A stretch of 64,000 nt of DNA from Saprospiraceae bacterium (GCA_026982695.1 JALSGS010000053.1:1-64000), one strand, 5' to 3'. Positions 18,735 to 28,976 are shown, counted from the first letter of the stretch. Made by a program: numbers and translations. Notes: a model not told the origin generated them from the letters alone.

Positions 18735-19805
18735 CTAAAAACGAGGGCACTGTACGCGCTCACGCCATTTGGCAGGCTGCAAATAGATAAATGAAAACTC
18801 CAAAGCCCCTCGATAGTTAGTGGGCTGACTCAGTTTGGCCATATTTACATCATAGCTGATCCCCATTTGCCACTTGGTCATTTCCAACACAGCTGACACC
18901 GTAAGATTGGAAAATGCTTTGGGATCCAGGTAGTCATTGACCACGTGAGCCCACATACCAAAGCGAAGGGCTACCTCATTCCAATCGTGATTGGTATAGC
19001 GCACAGCCGTTCCCATCATACTAATCAGGGAAGGTCCCTGGCCCATAACTACTATAGCAGGAAGCAAAGACATTTCTCTATTCAAAGGCAACTCACCACC
19101 CATTTGCCCTACCCACCGCAAGGGAATCTGATAGGGCAGTGCATTTTCCACAAAAGAAATAGTAGGTGCATTGAGATGATGGATGCTCCCCCCCATGTAT
19201 AAGCTAAAATCATCGTCGAAGATGGCCCACCAAAGCAGGCCAGCATTGAAATTGAGATAAGGTTTAGTGGCATTGAGCAAACTCTCACCAGAAGCCAGCG
19301 TATAATCTACGCGCTCTTCAACTACATCAAACTGAGTAGAAAACCACAAGTTGTCGTAATTAATCGAGTGCTGCCCTGCCCCCAGCTGTACGCCTGCTAC
19401 CAAAAACTGGTTCGTATGTGTATAGCGCCCACCAGAAAGTCGTTTGAGAAACGACCCCATCAGTGCTCCTTCTACACGCGTGTAATTTGAGCGCCCTGAA
19501 AAGTCATTAGTAGCCTGCAAGCCCCAAGCAAAATAATCGTTTCGCCCCACGCGCTCACGCACATCAAAAGATGCCACAAAGGTACGAAATGGCGTAGTGG
19601 CCATTACACTATTCCACTGCTCGCGATAGTTGACTACAAAGCGACTTTTTCCTCCATGCACTCCCGCCATGGCTGGATTGTAATAAGTGGGCGCTGCAAA
19701 AAATTGGGACAAATGCGGGTCTTGTGCATGGGCTGGTGTCCATTTTCCCAAACCCAAACAACAGACTATACACATGCACATGACAAATGGCCGAATCAAC
19801 TTCAT
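18735..19805 (-). CDS. PorP/SprF-family type IX secretion outer-membrane protein
   Basis: A 356-residue beta-barrel protein with signal peptide (about 1-27, ending PAHAQ) and the family opening DPHLSQFFAAPTYYNPAMAGV. PorP/SprF proteins sit in the outer membrane, and several are needed to deliver or anchor particular T9SS type B cargo. It is directly downstream (74 bases) of the 1289-residue gliding-type adhesin gene on the same strand, the usual cargo-plus-SprF arrangement, so it probably serves that protein. It ends in PRF-stop, without extra domains, unlike the second PorP homologue at 44642. Confidence 0.9.
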   Translation of the reverse strand: MKLIRPFVMCMCIVCCLGLGKWTPAHAQDPHLSQFFAAPTYYNPAMAGVHGGKSRFVVNYREQWNSVMATTPFRTFVASFDVRERVGRNDYFAWGLQATNDFSGRSNYTRVEGALMGSFLKRLSGGRYTHTNQFLVAGVQLGAGQHSINYDNLWFSTQFDVVEERVDYTLASGESLLNATKPYLNFNAGLLWWAIFDDDFSLYMGGSIHHLNAPTISFVENALPYQIPLRWVGQMGGELPLNREMSLLPAIVVMGQGPSLISMMGTAVRYTNHDWNEVALRFGMWAHVVNDYLDPKAFSNLTVSAVLEMTKWQMGISYDVNMAKLSQPTNYRGALEFSFIYLQPAKWRERVQCPRF

Positions 19806-19879
19806 TAGTATCGATCTTTTAAAAAGTGCCCCAACATAGTAGGAGCACGGGAAAGCACAAGAATGAAATTCAAAAAGTT

Positions 19880-22800
19880 TTATCGGATAAGCGTCGTTTG
19901 GCCCCTAAAGTGGCCTATATACCCGTCAACAAACTCCGCTTCGATATACCAAATATACACACCAGGGGGTGCTGGCTCACCTCTAAACTGCCCATCCCAC
20001 CCTACATGCGTATTCACGGGAAAGTCAAAAGCCTCGTACACGCGTTCACCCCATCTATCGAACAGCTGAAAGTGCAAAATGCGCGTACCCTGCTGGCCAA
20101 ATACTTCTAACACATCATTTATCCCATCGCCATTAGGAGTAAAGCCAGTAGGCACTGCAATAATGCGCTCTTTAAGTACACGCACCTGCACCGTCGCCTC
20201 GGCATAACATCCCTTTTCATCTATAGCACTCAACACGTATTCTATAGTGTACATAGGGCGCGCCCAAGTGCTGGCACAGGTATCGCATGCAAGCGTGCCT
20301 GGCCAAGGGGCCAACCACGTATAGGCCACTTGCCCTTGTGCATTGATGGGCACTGCTGTGAGCAATACACTGTCGGCCAATTCTATTTCAAAATATGAAC
20401 CTATGACCGTGTCTGCACGCACTGCCAAGCTAAATGGAGGCGGATTATCCACCTGTGCCGTACCTACCCATTGGCAATCGTGCTCGTCCCAAACCATTAT
20501 CTCGTATATGCCTTCATTCAAGTTGTAAAATACGCCATTGCCCAGGATGCCATTACCACTCGCTTCATAATAATAAGGTGGGGTACCTCCAGTTGGTACA
20601 ATAGCTATTTGTCCATCGCCTGCACCAAAGCAACTGACATGGGTTACATCCAAGCTCACCTCTATCGGTGGAGGATCTATCAACTCGATAGACTGCTCCC
20701 ACTGGCATCCATGTGCATCTTGCACAGTAACGGTATAAGTGCCTTGCGGCAAATTGTCCACTTCAGCTGTAGTAGCCCCTATATTCCACTGGTAGGTATA
20801 AGGAGGCGTGCCTCCTGACACAGTTAGGGAGATAGCTCCTGAAGTATCACCATGGCACAAGTTCGGGGCCACATCCCAACTACCTACTACAGCGGGTGGC
20901 TCAATGACGGTAAACGACAAGGTATCAGCACAGGCGTACAGATCATTTACGTAAAGGGTATAATTGCCTGGGCAAAGCCCTGTAATGGGCAACTGATTCC
21001 ATATTTGCTGTGTACCGTCTTCCAAATTCACCACGACGAAAGTGAGCGGATCGTAATATTGGTACACGTTCAAGGCCAATACCGCATCACAATTGCCTGC
21101 GCAGCTCGTCATCAACTGGCTAGTAATAGTATCTAAAGCCACGAACAATTGGCACTGAGTCGCACAAGTACTCGAACCGACATCTATCCCACATACCTCA
21201 CTTTGAGCTACGATTCGCACATACAGCGTCGCCTCACTGCCGCTGGGCACCCCCGTCAACAAATGCGATAAAGGCCCATTATTGGGCGGCCCCCAGTTTA
21301 CGCTATCGGTACTTACTTCATAACTCAGCCCTGACACCACATCCGTCCATTCAAATTGCAAGGTGCCAGGTACCACCTCATAGCAGCTCACATCTGGAGC
21401 CGGCAAAGTACCATAGGTAAATATGGATATGGAATCATCTATACTGCAGCCATATCGATCCGCTGCACTTACTACGTAAGTCTGCGCCCCGGTGGGCGTA
21501 ATGACAGGGTCAGGGCAAGTGAAGCAACTCAGTCCTATCGTAGGTGACCACTGATACTGAATGTCGTTTTGTGCTACAAAGGCAATGCTCCACCACTTGA
21601 GCAAGCTGTTGGTTGTCAAGCCAAAGTCGTCAGATACGAGTAAAGCCCATTTACCATTAGTGGGTGAGCTGGCCAATGAAAGCCAATCGCCCTGTGGTGC
21701 AAAATTGCCCGTAAAAGGTGGTGAGCCACTCGCAATAGGTGGTGCCAAAGGTGAAGTGACAAAACACGTCTGTTTGAAATGATCGCCACTTCCACCTACA
21801 TTTTCAGCTAAGGACATGACCGTGCCGTTGGGAGCGCGAAGCCGGATGCGAATGTCGGCATCAAAATCTGTCTCAATATCCACACATATGTGGACGATGG
21901 ACTGCAGTGGATTGGTAAGGGTATAAGGATAAATAGAGTTGACGTCAATTTCACTAATCAAAGGGTCGTTTGCAGGATGATCACCTGCATTGAAAGTAGC
22001 ATTGGGATAAGTCTCAAAAGTTACAGTATCGATCATCTCTACATAACCACTCACATCATAAGCCAATGTTTCGCCAATACAGATAGAAGTATCAGGAGCT
22101 GGGGTAAGCAACTCCTCACAAGTGCGGCAATCGGGATGTGTCTGTGGCAGTACCTGCACGTGAAACATCGTGTCCCATGCACAACCAAAATCATCCGTTA
22201 CACGAAAGGTATAACTAGCTGTGCCCGCACTTTGTGGCGCTGCCGCAATAGAGTCTTGGGTGGAGTAGAAAATAGAAGGATGATATAGCCACTCATAATC
22301 GACCAACTGCGGTGTGAAAGTCTCTACATTGGGGTACAAGTCGGGATTGAAATTGATGCCCCAAGAGAAGATATAGCCATTGTCAATGGCCCAAAGATCT
22401 TGTACGGTAATCGTCCACTCGCCATTTAGTGGGCAGCCCACTAAATTGTCCAGTGGTTCATAACTGCTATAATCGCCTGGTGGGAGCGTCTGCGGGTTAT
22501 AAATATTGGCATATTGAATCCAGGTGGGATTAGGTGCATTAGGCGTCCAACAATAATCGTATCCCACGCCGGGAATAGGAGGAATAAGTCCTTCATCGGC
22601 CTCAAAGGGTTCCCCTAAAAATACCTCGCCGCCAATCTGACCGGGATGATCGTGCAACACCACAGAAGTACCATTAGGGCATTCAATTGTAATCTGCAAA
22701 TCGCGCATCCAGCTATGTTCCATATTGACACATATACCCAATAAATCATTCACATCCGTCAATACCTGCCCTGGCGCGAAATCTGTAAAAGTGATGCTAG

Positions 22801-23749
22801 TTTGATAAGATGTTCCATCACCATCGGGCAAAGGCAAGGAGTCAGAGCGCACGCCCTGCACCAAAAAGCTACCTTCAGTAGGAGCTACTGAAATATTGTG
22901 CATGGTGTCGATCTGGTTGACCATGGAGTTGAGCTGTACCGTATCTCCTACACAGATAAAATCAGGCACATCGCGGCCATTGGAGAACTGTGGTCGTGTA
23001 CTGACACGTATGCGTTGAGTAATAAAGTTGGTATTTGTACAGCCAAACTGATCCGTAATCACCAGCTGCACCACATATCCTCCTGGCTCATCGTACACAT
23101 GCGTGACCTGCGGACCTACACCAAAGGTACCATCGCCGAAATCCCACTCAAAGCTACTGGTCAAATCAGAGTGATTGTATACGACGCCGTCTTGTGGATA
23201 CAACCCTGAGCCATAAAAAAACACGCGATCGCCCGGACAGATATCGATCCAACCCGTATCAACAGGTATAGCTGCTGGTAGCGTACTGTCCAGCTGAGCC
23301 AAAATCGTCTGACATGCGGGGATACACGCTACCGACGCACTCCAGCCTTCGCCCACTCCCGCATCGTCTGAATCAAAAGTGATGGTAATACAACCAGAAG
23401 GGTTGGCTGCTGTAGCCTGAATGATAAAAGCTGAAGCTCCATTAAACTCCGAGGCACAAGCCAAAGGTGGCGCATTGACATCTGGGCCATCAAAAAAACA
23501 CAGCTCATCTCCCGAACCAATATCTACACCACTGAAGGTGAGTTGCACGTGCGTACCCGAGCTACCATCGCTACACAACACCAGGGTATAGTGCTCGTTG
23601 TTTTGATATCCTTGCAGGCTTCCCCCTGAATCTTGAAAAAAACCTGAGCAAGCACTTACTTGTCCGTCTTGCATCAAAATTTCTTGTCCGTATCCGCTCA
23701 CTACAACCAGTCCCCCAATCATCCAAAGAGAGGTAAACAACCGCTTCAT
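19880..23749 (-). CDS. large modular adhesin with T9SS type B (gliding-motility) C-terminal domain
   Basis: 1289 residues with a signal peptide (MKRLFTSLWMIGGLVVVSGYG). Modules in order, by eye: CUB-like domain (25-140), PKD domain with FEWDFGDGTFGVG (170-250), a proprotein-convertase P-domain-like unit (295-470), PKD-like unit, second P-domain-like unit (570-735), PKD-like unit, fibronectin-like unit (795-870), three SprB-type repeats of which two carry GGTPPY (870-1100), and a CHU_C domain starting FTPNGDGINDVLEVFG (about 1200-1289). The last domain sends proteins through T9SS to the cell surface. The function is probably adhesion or surface binding; no catalytic domain is seen. PorP/SprF follows at once. 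Confidence 0.9.
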   Translation of the reverse strand: MKRLFTSLWMIGGLVVVSGYGQEILMQDGQVSACSGFFQDSGGSLQGYQNNEHYTLVLCSDGSSGTHVQLTFSGVDIGSGDELCFFDGPDVNAPPLACASEFNGASAFIIQATAANPSGCITITFDSDDAGVGEGWSASVACIPACQTILAQLDSTLPAAIPVDTGWIDICPGDRVFFYGSGLYPQDGVVYNHSDLTSSFEWDFGDGTFGVGPQVTHVYDEPGGYVVQLVITDQFGCTNTNFITQRIRVSTRPQFSNGRDVPDFICVGDTVQLNSMVNQIDTMHNISVAPTEGSFLVQGVRSDSLPLPDGDGTSYQTSITFTDFAPGQVLTDVNDLLGICVNMEHSWMRDLQITIECPNGTSVVLHDHPGQIGGEVFLGEPFEADEGLIPPIPGVGYDYCWTPNAPNPTWIQYANIYNPQTLPPGDYSSYEPLDNLVGCPLNGEWTITVQDLWAIDNGYIFSWGINFNPDLYPNVETFTPQLVDYEWLYHPSIFYSTQDSIAAAPQSAGTASYTFRVTDDFGCAWDTMFHVQVLPQTHPDCRTCEELLTPAPDTSICIGETLAYDVSGYVEMIDTVTFETYPNATFNAGDHPANDPLISEIDVNSIYPYTLTNPLQSIVHICVDIETDFDADIRIRLRAPNGTVMSLAENVGGSGDHFKQTCFVTSPLAPPIASGSPPFTGNFAPQGDWLSLASSPTNGKWALLVSDDFGLTTNSLLKWWSIAFVAQNDIQYQWSPTIGLSCFTCPDPVITPTGAQTYVVSAADRYGCSIDDSISIFTYGTLPAPDVSCYEVVPGTLQFEWTDVVSGLSYEVSTDSVNWGPPNNGPLSHLLTGVPSGSEATLYVRIVAQSEVCGIDVGSSTCATQCQLFVALDTITSQLMTSCAGNCDAVLALNVYQYYDPLTFVVVNLEDGTQQIWNQLPITGLCPGNYTLYVNDLYACADTLSFTVIEPPAVVGSWDVAPNLCHGDTSGAISLTVSGGTPPYTYQWNIGATTAEVDNLPQGTYTVTVQDAHGCQWEQSIELIDPPPIEVSLDVTHVSCFGAGDGQIAIVPTGGTPPYYYEASGNGILGNGVFYNLNEGIYEIMVWDEHDCQWVGTAQVDNPPPFSLAVRADTVIGSYFEIELADSVLLTAVPINAQGQVAYTWLAPWPGTLACDTCASTWARPMYTIEYVLSAIDEKGCYAEATVQVRVLKERIIAVPTGFTPNGDGINDVLEVFGQQGTRILHFQLFDRWGERVYEAFDFPVNTHVGWDGQFRGEPAPPGVYIWYIEAEFVDGYIGHFRGQTTLIR

Positions 23750-24175
23750 AAGCGTTTGATCTTTTGAAAAACTTCAAATCGACAAGCTACCATGCAACAA
23801 CTCTGTTCATGGGAGAGCGATTCGTTCGTAGTGAGACTATTGGCCAAGCTATCACCACAAGGGATCGGATTAGTGAAGCTGGATGAACTTAATTCCACAC
23901 CCTATCACCTATTTACCTGCCTGTTGCTCAACCCATGAAGGCCATTCAGGGGGGATTGGATCATCCATCGAAAGAGGAAGATCCCCTCTTTTCCGCAATT
24001 ATTATAGATGAATTTTAGCAGGGGCTCATAAAGGTGTGGAATAGTAGCTGATGGCAAATATAAATTTCGCATTGTACAGTGACAACATTCAAAGATTTTA
24101 TTATAGCTAGTGATGCAAAAAACAAGCAATTTGCCAACTGGCGTACAATAATGCCTGCTGAGCTAATGAGCTAAC
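23750..24175. other. gene-free stretch upstream of the adhesin gene
   Basis: About 430 bases without coding character between the terminator of the next minus-strand gene and the adhesin start. Contents seen: a small hairpin AAAGAGG/CCTCTTT at 23971-23991 and a candidate promoter at 24055-24086. It may be a long 5' leader of the adhesin operon. Confidence 0.4.
24055..24086 (-). promoter_or_regulatory. candidate promoter of the adhesin-PorP operon
   Basis: On the minus strand GTTG (24086-24083), 20 bases, TATATTTG (24062-24055). Good boxes, but it would leave a leader of about 300 bases. Confidence 0.3.
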
Positions 24176-24207
24176 AAAAAAGCCAAAGAGGAGATTCCCC
24201 TTTGGCT
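24176..24207 (-). terminator. terminator of the T9SS type A protein gene
   Basis: Minus-strand stem AGCCAAAG/CTTTGGCT, extended by GG/CC past one mismatch, followed by a run of six T. It lies about 30 bases after the stop codon at 24238. Confidence 0.75.
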
Positions 24208-24237
24208 TTGCCTTCGTCTGGTTATCAGCTATACAAG

Positions 24238-25899
24238 TCAATACTTGACGATGCGCTGGGTAGTAAGGGCATCATCGGCTTCAACTACCAAGTAGTATAC
24301 CCCTTGGGGCAAACCATCCAATGCAATGCGCTCGGAATAAGCGCCCGCTGCCAATGGGCCTTTTGGCAAAAAGCGCACTTGCTGCCCCAGTGCATCCATG
24401 AGTCGGATGTACACCTGCTTACGCACATCCAAATTCAGATACAAGTTGACAAAATCACCTGCCGGGTTGGGTGCTACAAGCACGCGACCTGGAAATACCG
24501 GCTCTTCTACCGAAGTGGTCATATCTCCTACCAATTGGAAGAAAAACTCTCCAGGCAAATCAGTAGTCAGGCGCGTAGTGACACGTAGGTAAAATTCGGT
24601 AGGTTCCGAAGGTAGATTGGAGAAAGTATCGACCACAAAAGGCTGGTCGTCAGAAACAAAAAAGCAGTTGTCAACAATTACAGAGGTGTCAACCATCTCC
24701 GTACAGCTTTGCCACAGATCCACGTAGAACTGAGCCCCTGGTGTGACGGTACTAAAGCGAATTTCAATATCGGTATTGCCCAAACTGTTAAACTTGTACC
24801 ATACTGTCGCAAACTCACCTCCGGATTGATTAGACAAGCAAACAGGGAAAAGGAATGACTCGGGATCGAAATCGGCATACTCAGTCGTACCCATATGCGT
24901 CACCTCGAAGTCATCGGCTTGTTGTGCTGTAATGATCCAAGCAGTATCGGCATTTTCACAAAGGTCGTTGGCAGGTGGCTCTGGCGGCGTAAATTCCACC
25001 AAGTCAAAGGTACCTTGCCCTTGTTCGCCACCAAAACCACCCAGGCGTAGCAGATAGGTCTTGCCTGCCTCTACGTCAAAAAACAGAGAAGAAGTAAAGC
25101 CAGGACAACCCGGGCCATCATCGTTGCATTCGTACAAATCGGCATCCGTTACAGGGCAACTCGCATCCGGGCCATACACAGCCAAGCGCGTGTCAAACGA
25201 CGCTGTGGCACAAGTCGTCCACAATACCGTACCTGAAAACTCAGGCGTAAAGCTATACCAGATGTCGGCCTGGACGGTATTGTCGCCAAAGCCAAAGCAA
25301 GGATTACCCGGATGCTCAGGCCCATCTGTGGTAGCATCGAAATTGTCAAACTCAAATCCTTCGACAAGATCAATAACTGCCGCATTAGCACAATCGTTGT
25401 TAGGAGGACCTGCAGGTGGTATATATGGCGAGATAGTAAAGGTACCACTACCCGATTCACCACCATAGCCACCCAAACGCAAGTAATAGGTCTGGCCTGC
25501 CATTACGTCCCACACTACTTCAGAGGTAAAGCCAGGACAGTCTGGGCCATCTTCGTTACATGCCAAAAGGTCATCAGGGCCAAAAGGACAAGTAAGGCCT
25601 GGCTTGTACACTGCAATGCGCGTGTCAAAGTCTGCTGTGCCGCACATCGACCAAATGGCCTGACCATCCCACTCTGCCGTCCATACATACCAGATGTCGG
25701 AATAGATGGTATCGTTATCTGTAGAGCAGGGGTTGTTCGGATGAAAAGGCCCTTCCCAAGTAGCATCAATAGTAGAAAATTCCACAGTGTCGCCAGCCAT
25801 TACCACAATAGCATTCTGACAACTGTCATTCTCGGGGGCTTGAGCATAGCTCATCTGGACAAACAGCCCCATACACATCCAAAGTAGAAGTTGCTTCAT
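24238..25899 (-). CDS. secreted protein with two tandem ~150-residue repeats and T9SS type A sorting domain
   Basis: Start placed at the ATG at 25899 (MKQLLLWMCMGLFVQMSYAQ, a signal peptide), 553 residues. Two homologous units (about 22-165 and 167-310) share NDSC/NDCANA, AVYxP.xxCP, CNEDGPDCPGFTS or CNDDGPGCPGFTS, and YLRLGGYGGESGSGTF or LLRLGGFGGEQGQGTF, like pre-peptidase C-terminal-type beta-sandwich domains. A third, divergent domain follows (about 320-460). The end (VLVAPNPAGDFVNLYL to QRIVKY) is a T9SS type A sorting domain, so the protein is exported to the surface or medium. No catalytic motif is seen; probably a binding protein. Confidence 0.85.
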   Translation of the reverse strand: MKQLLLWMCMGLFVQMSYAQAPENDSCQNAIVVMAGDTVEFSTIDATWEGPFHPNNPCSTDNDTIYSDIWYVWTAEWDGQAIWSMCGTADFDTRIAVYKPGLTCPFGPDDLLACNEDGPDCPGFTSEVVWDVMAGQTYYLRLGGYGGESGSGTFTISPYIPPAGPPNNDCANAAVIDLVEGFEFDNFDATTDGPEHPGNPCFGFGDNTVQADIWYSFTPEFSGTVLWTTCATASFDTRLAVYGPDASCPVTDADLYECNDDGPGCPGFTSSLFFDVEAGKTYLLRLGGFGGEQGQGTFDLVEFTPPEPPANDLCENADTAWIITAQQADDFEVTHMGTTEYADFDPESFLFPVCLSNQSGGEFATVWYKFNSLGNTDIEIRFSTVTPGAQFYVDLWQSCTEMVDTSVIVDNCFFVSDDQPFVVDTFSNLPSEPTEFYLRVTTRLTTDLPGEFFFQLVGDMTTSVEEPVFPGRVLVAPNPAGDFVNLYLNLDVRKQVYIRLMDALGQQVRFLPKGPLAAGAYSERIALDGLPQGVYYLVVEADDALTTQRIVKY

Positions 25900-26039
25900 A
25901 GCAAATGGTTTTTTGTTCAAAAATGCCCCCCAAAATAACAATTGATTAGATAGATACAAGAATTCCTTGTTTCTGTTTTCCTTTTACGATTGTTACATTG
26001 GGCTGCTGATTTCTCCTTATAGAAAAAATTCACCCGGCT

Positions 26040-27563
26040 ATGAGAAGAATTTTTTTGACTTTCGCTTTGTGTTGTATGGGCCAAGCTGCCTGGCTACAAG
26101 CCACATGGGATTATGCTGCCCTGGCGCGCGAGCGTGCCCCTTTGGCCATTCCCGAATTCATCGAGTTGCTATCGCTACCCAACGACGCACATTTTCCCGA
26201 ACACGTACGACAAAACGTACAGTGGGCCGAGGTGGCTTTCGCCAAACGCGGATTCCAGACCCAACGCCTCGAAACAGCAGGGCCTCCACTCTTACTGTGC
26301 ACGCGCCAGGTGCCAAAAGCCACCAAGACTATTCTTTTTTATTCGCACATGGATGGCCAACCCGTCGATCCAGCCAAATGGCATCAGGCTGACCCCTGGC
26401 AACCCGTATTGAAACGCCAGACCGCTGCTGGGCAATGGGAAGCCATCCCCTGGTTATGGATCCAAGAGCAAGGGATAGACCCAGAATGGCGCATCTTCGC
26501 TCGCTCGGCTTCCGACGACAAAGGCCCCGTAATGATGTTTCTCGCTGCCCTCGATGCCCTCAAGCAAGCCGGTATCGAACCTGCCTACCACATCAAATAC
26601 ATCTTAGACTTCGAAGAAGAGCAGGGATCCAAACATCTACCCCAGGCAGTAGAGCAGTATAGGTCGCTGCTCAAAGCCGATGCACTTATCATTCTCGACG
26701 GGCCAAGACATTATCCTTCTAACCGCCCCACACTCTCATTTGGTGCACGCGGCATTGCCACCATTACCTTGACTGTGTATGGGCCACGCATGCCAGTGCA
26801 TTCAGGACACTATGGCAACTGGGCTCCTAATCCCGCTTTACAACTAGCACAATTACTTGCCAGTATGAAAGACAGCGATGGGCGCGTGCTCATTCCAGGC
26901 TTTTACGACGGTATCGAGCTATCGGAAGAAGTACGTGCCACGCTGGCACAAGTGCCTGACAACGAACCATTGCTCAAGCAGCAATTAGGGTTTGTGCAAG
27001 CAGAAAAAGTAGGTGCAAGCCTTCAAGAAGCACTTCAGTATCCCTCGCTCAACATTCGTGGCATGGCCAGTGGCTGGATAGGCGATAAGGTGCGTACCAT
27101 CGTGCCCGACAAGGCCGTAGCAGAAATTGACATCCGTCTGGTAAAAGAGTCGGATCCCGAACAACTCATACAGTTAGTGCGACAGCACATCGAATCGCAA
27201 GGCTACTGCGTGCTCGACAGTGAGCCTACAGAAGAGGCGCGAATGCAATGCTCGCGTTTGTGCCGCTTCGACGCACATATTGCCTATCGCGCTTTTCGCA
27301 CAGATGTGAATAGCCCTTACGGAAAATGGCTACAGCGGGCATTGTCCGTAGCTTTCGGTCAGGCACCCGTTGTGAAGCGCACTAGTGGCGGGTCTATACC
27401 CATTGCGCCTTTTGTCGAAACACTAGGCATCCCTGCCATAACAGTACCTACTGTAAATGCAGACAACAACCAGCATAGCCCGAACGAAAATCTGCGTTTG
27501 GGCAACTTCATAGAAGGCATTCAGACCATGCTCGCACTGCTCACCGTCCCCATAGAACAGTGA
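26040..27563 (+). CDS. M20-family metallopeptidase, probably exported
   Basis: 507 residues with a signal-like N-terminus (MRRIFLTFALCCMGQAAWLQ). M20 dizinc peptidase motifs are complete: YSHMDGQPVDPAKW (H103, D105), SASDDKGP (bridging Asp near 159-160), LDFEEEQGSKH (catalytic Glu pair near 192-193), and later SGGSIPIAPF. The HMDGQP form and the length of about 500 are typical of the dipeptidase or carboxypeptidase subgroup with the dimerisation domain inserted between the metal-binding halves. Expected role: peptide hydrolysis in the periplasm. It stands alone, divergent from the T9SS gene and ended by a strong hairpin. Confidence 0.92.
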   Translation: MRRIFLTFALCCMGQAAWLQATWDYAALARERAPLAIPEFIELLSLPNDAHFPEHVRQNVQWAEVAFAKRGFQTQRLETAGPPLLLCTRQVPKATKTILFYSHMDGQPVDPAKWHQADPWQPVLKRQTAAGQWEAIPWLWIQEQGIDPEWRIFARSASDDKGPVMMFLAALDALKQAGIEPAYHIKYILDFEEEQGSKHLPQAVEQYRSLLKADALIILDGPRHYPSNRPTLSFGARGIATITLTVYGPRMPVHSGHYGNWAPNPALQLAQLLASMKDSDGRVLIPGFYDGIELSEEVRATLAQVPDNEPLLKQQLGFVQAEKVGASLQEALQYPSLNIRGMASGWIGDKVRTIVPDKAVAEIDIRLVKESDPEQLIQLVRQHIESQGYCVLDSEPTEEARMQCSRLCRFDAHIAYRAFRTDVNSPYGKWLQRALSVAFGQAPVVKRTSGGSIPIAPFVETLGIPAITVPTVNADNNQHSPNENLRLGNFIEGIQTMLALLTVPIEQ

Positions 27564-27579
27564 ATGGCTTTACACGAAA

Positions 27580-27609
27580 AAGGGCGGCTGGCAAGAGGCA
27601 GCCGCCCTT
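27580..27609. terminator. bidirectional terminator between convergent genes
   Basis: Eleven-base perfect stem AAGGGCGGCTG/CAGCCGCCCTT with an eight-base loop. On the minus strand it is followed by five T, on the plus strand by CCTTTCT. It serves the M20 peptidase gene and the aminotransferase gene. Confidence 0.7.
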
Positions 27610-27665
27610 CCTTTCTGTGCACAGATGGCAACAGGAAAAGAGTAGGTGGGACTCTTTTTTTATCG

Positions 27666-28874
27666 TCAGCTCAGCTGTGCCAAAGCCTTCTGAATGCGGT
27701 TACACGCTTCCGTCAAAGCTTCTTCTGAAGCTGCAAAGGACAAACGCAAGCACGATGGTGCGCCGAAAGCAGAACCAGATACTGTGGCCACATGTACTTC
27801 CAGCAATAAATATTCGGCCAAGTCATCCGCATGAGCGATCACTTTGTCGCCATACCTTTTTCCAAAAAAGCTACTCACATCAGGAAAGACATAAAAAGCA
27901 CCTTGCGGCTCATTCACTTTCATGCCCTCTATTTGACGCAATAAACCAACGACCAGATCCCGCCTTTTTTGAAAAGCCTCCCGCATCCGATAGGTAGGCG
28001 TCATATCCAAGCGAAGTGCTACAGCAGCTGCTTTTTGCCCAAAGGCATTAGCACCAGAGGTGAACTGACCCTGAATCTTAGCACATGCCGTAGCGATCCA
28101 TTGCGGTGCGCCCATATAGCCGAGGCGCCAACCTGTCATGGCAAACCCCTTGGCAAAACCATTGACGGTAATGGTGCGGTCCTTTATGCCGGGATGCGTA
28201 CCTATACTCACATGTGCACCAGCAAAGTTGATATACTCGTAAATCTCGTCAGATACGACAAAAATTTCGGGATGCAGCGCCAACACATCGGCAATGGCAT
28301 ATAGCTCTTCCCGAGTGTACACAGAACCCGTAGGATTGCACGGAGAGCTAAACAACACCATCTTGGTACGCGGTGTAATGGCTGCAGCTACCTGTTCAGC
28401 ACTTACCTTGTAGTCTTGCTCCACCCCTGCAGCTACGCAAACAGGAGTAGCACCTGTCATGCGAATAATTTCATAATACGACACCCAATAAGGGGTAAAC
28501 ACGATCACCTCATCGCCCGGATCGAGTAAGGCCAAGCATATATTGGCTATCGATTGTTTAGCACCATTCGACACCACAATTTGGTTGACATCGAACTCCA
28601 AGTCGTTATCCCGTCGAAACTTCTCTACAATGGCTTCTCGCAGCACTAATAAGCCCGGCACCGGGGTGTATTTTGTATACCCTTCGTCCAAGGCTTCTTT
28701 TGCCGCCTGCTTAATGTGTTCAGGCGTATCAAAATCGGGTTCACCCAAACTCAAACTAATCACCTGATGCCCTTGAGCCGCCAAATCACGCGCCATTTGT
28801 GCCATTTTAATCGTGGCACTTTCTTTCATGTTGCGCACTAGCTTGGAAAGCGGCTGAGAAATTGTCTTGTCCAT
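27666..28874 (-). CDS. class I pyridoxal-phosphate aminotransferase (aspartate aminotransferase type)
   Basis: 402 residues, fold type I. PLP site residues: N-P-T-G in SSPCNPTG (180-183), D209 in VVSDEIYEY, K242 in NGFAKGFAMTGWRLGY (Schiff-base lysine), and the terminal Arg in LRLSFAAS. The SLGEPDFDTPEHI opening is that of the thermophilic/Bacillus-type aspartate aminotransferases (subgroup 1b), which may also use prephenate or other acids. It acts in the cytosol in amino-acid synthesis. A single gene between two hairpin or gap regions; nothing odd. Confidence 0.93.
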   Translation of the reverse strand: MDKTISQPLSKLVRNMKESATIKMAQMARDLAAQGHQVISLSLGEPDFDTPEHIKQAAKEALDEGYTKYTPVPGLLVLREAIVEKFRRDNDLEFDVNQIVVSNGAKQSIANICLALLDPGDEVIVFTPYWVSYYEIIRMTGATPVCVAAGVEQDYKVSAEQVAAAITPRTKMVLFSSPCNPTGSVYTREELYAIADVLALHPEIFVVSDEIYEYINFAGAHVSIGTHPGIKDRTITVNGFAKGFAMTGWRLGYMGAPQWIATACAKIQGQFTSGANAFGQKAAAVALRLDMTPTYRMREAFQKRRDLVVGLLRQIEGMKVNEPQGAFYVFPDVSSFFGKRYGDKVIAHADDLAEYLLLEVHVATVSGSAFGAPSCLRLSFAASEEALTEACNRIQKALAQLS

Positions 28875-28976
28875 CTTTTAGTTTTTAGTTGCCTTTGCTT
28901 TTGCAAAAAAGAAAATTCGCCATCATTTACGTATGAAAGCTGTCTTTTACATACCGACGCCCAAAACTGCGTGTGC

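Noticed and set aside
18720-18735. Short hairpin TGCTTA-GCTA-TAAGCA at the end of the first PorP gene
   Set aside because: Six-base AT-rich stem with no T-run; too weak to call a terminator.
23971-23991. Hairpin AAAGAGG/CCTCTTT in the adhesin leader region
   Set aside because: Seven-base stem, no promoter or gene to which it could belong, not followed by a T-run; noted only inside the region entry.
27560-27997. A 145-codon plus-strand frame after the M20 peptidase
   Set aside because: It runs through a terminator hairpin and then lies antisense to the aminotransferase gene; no coding character.
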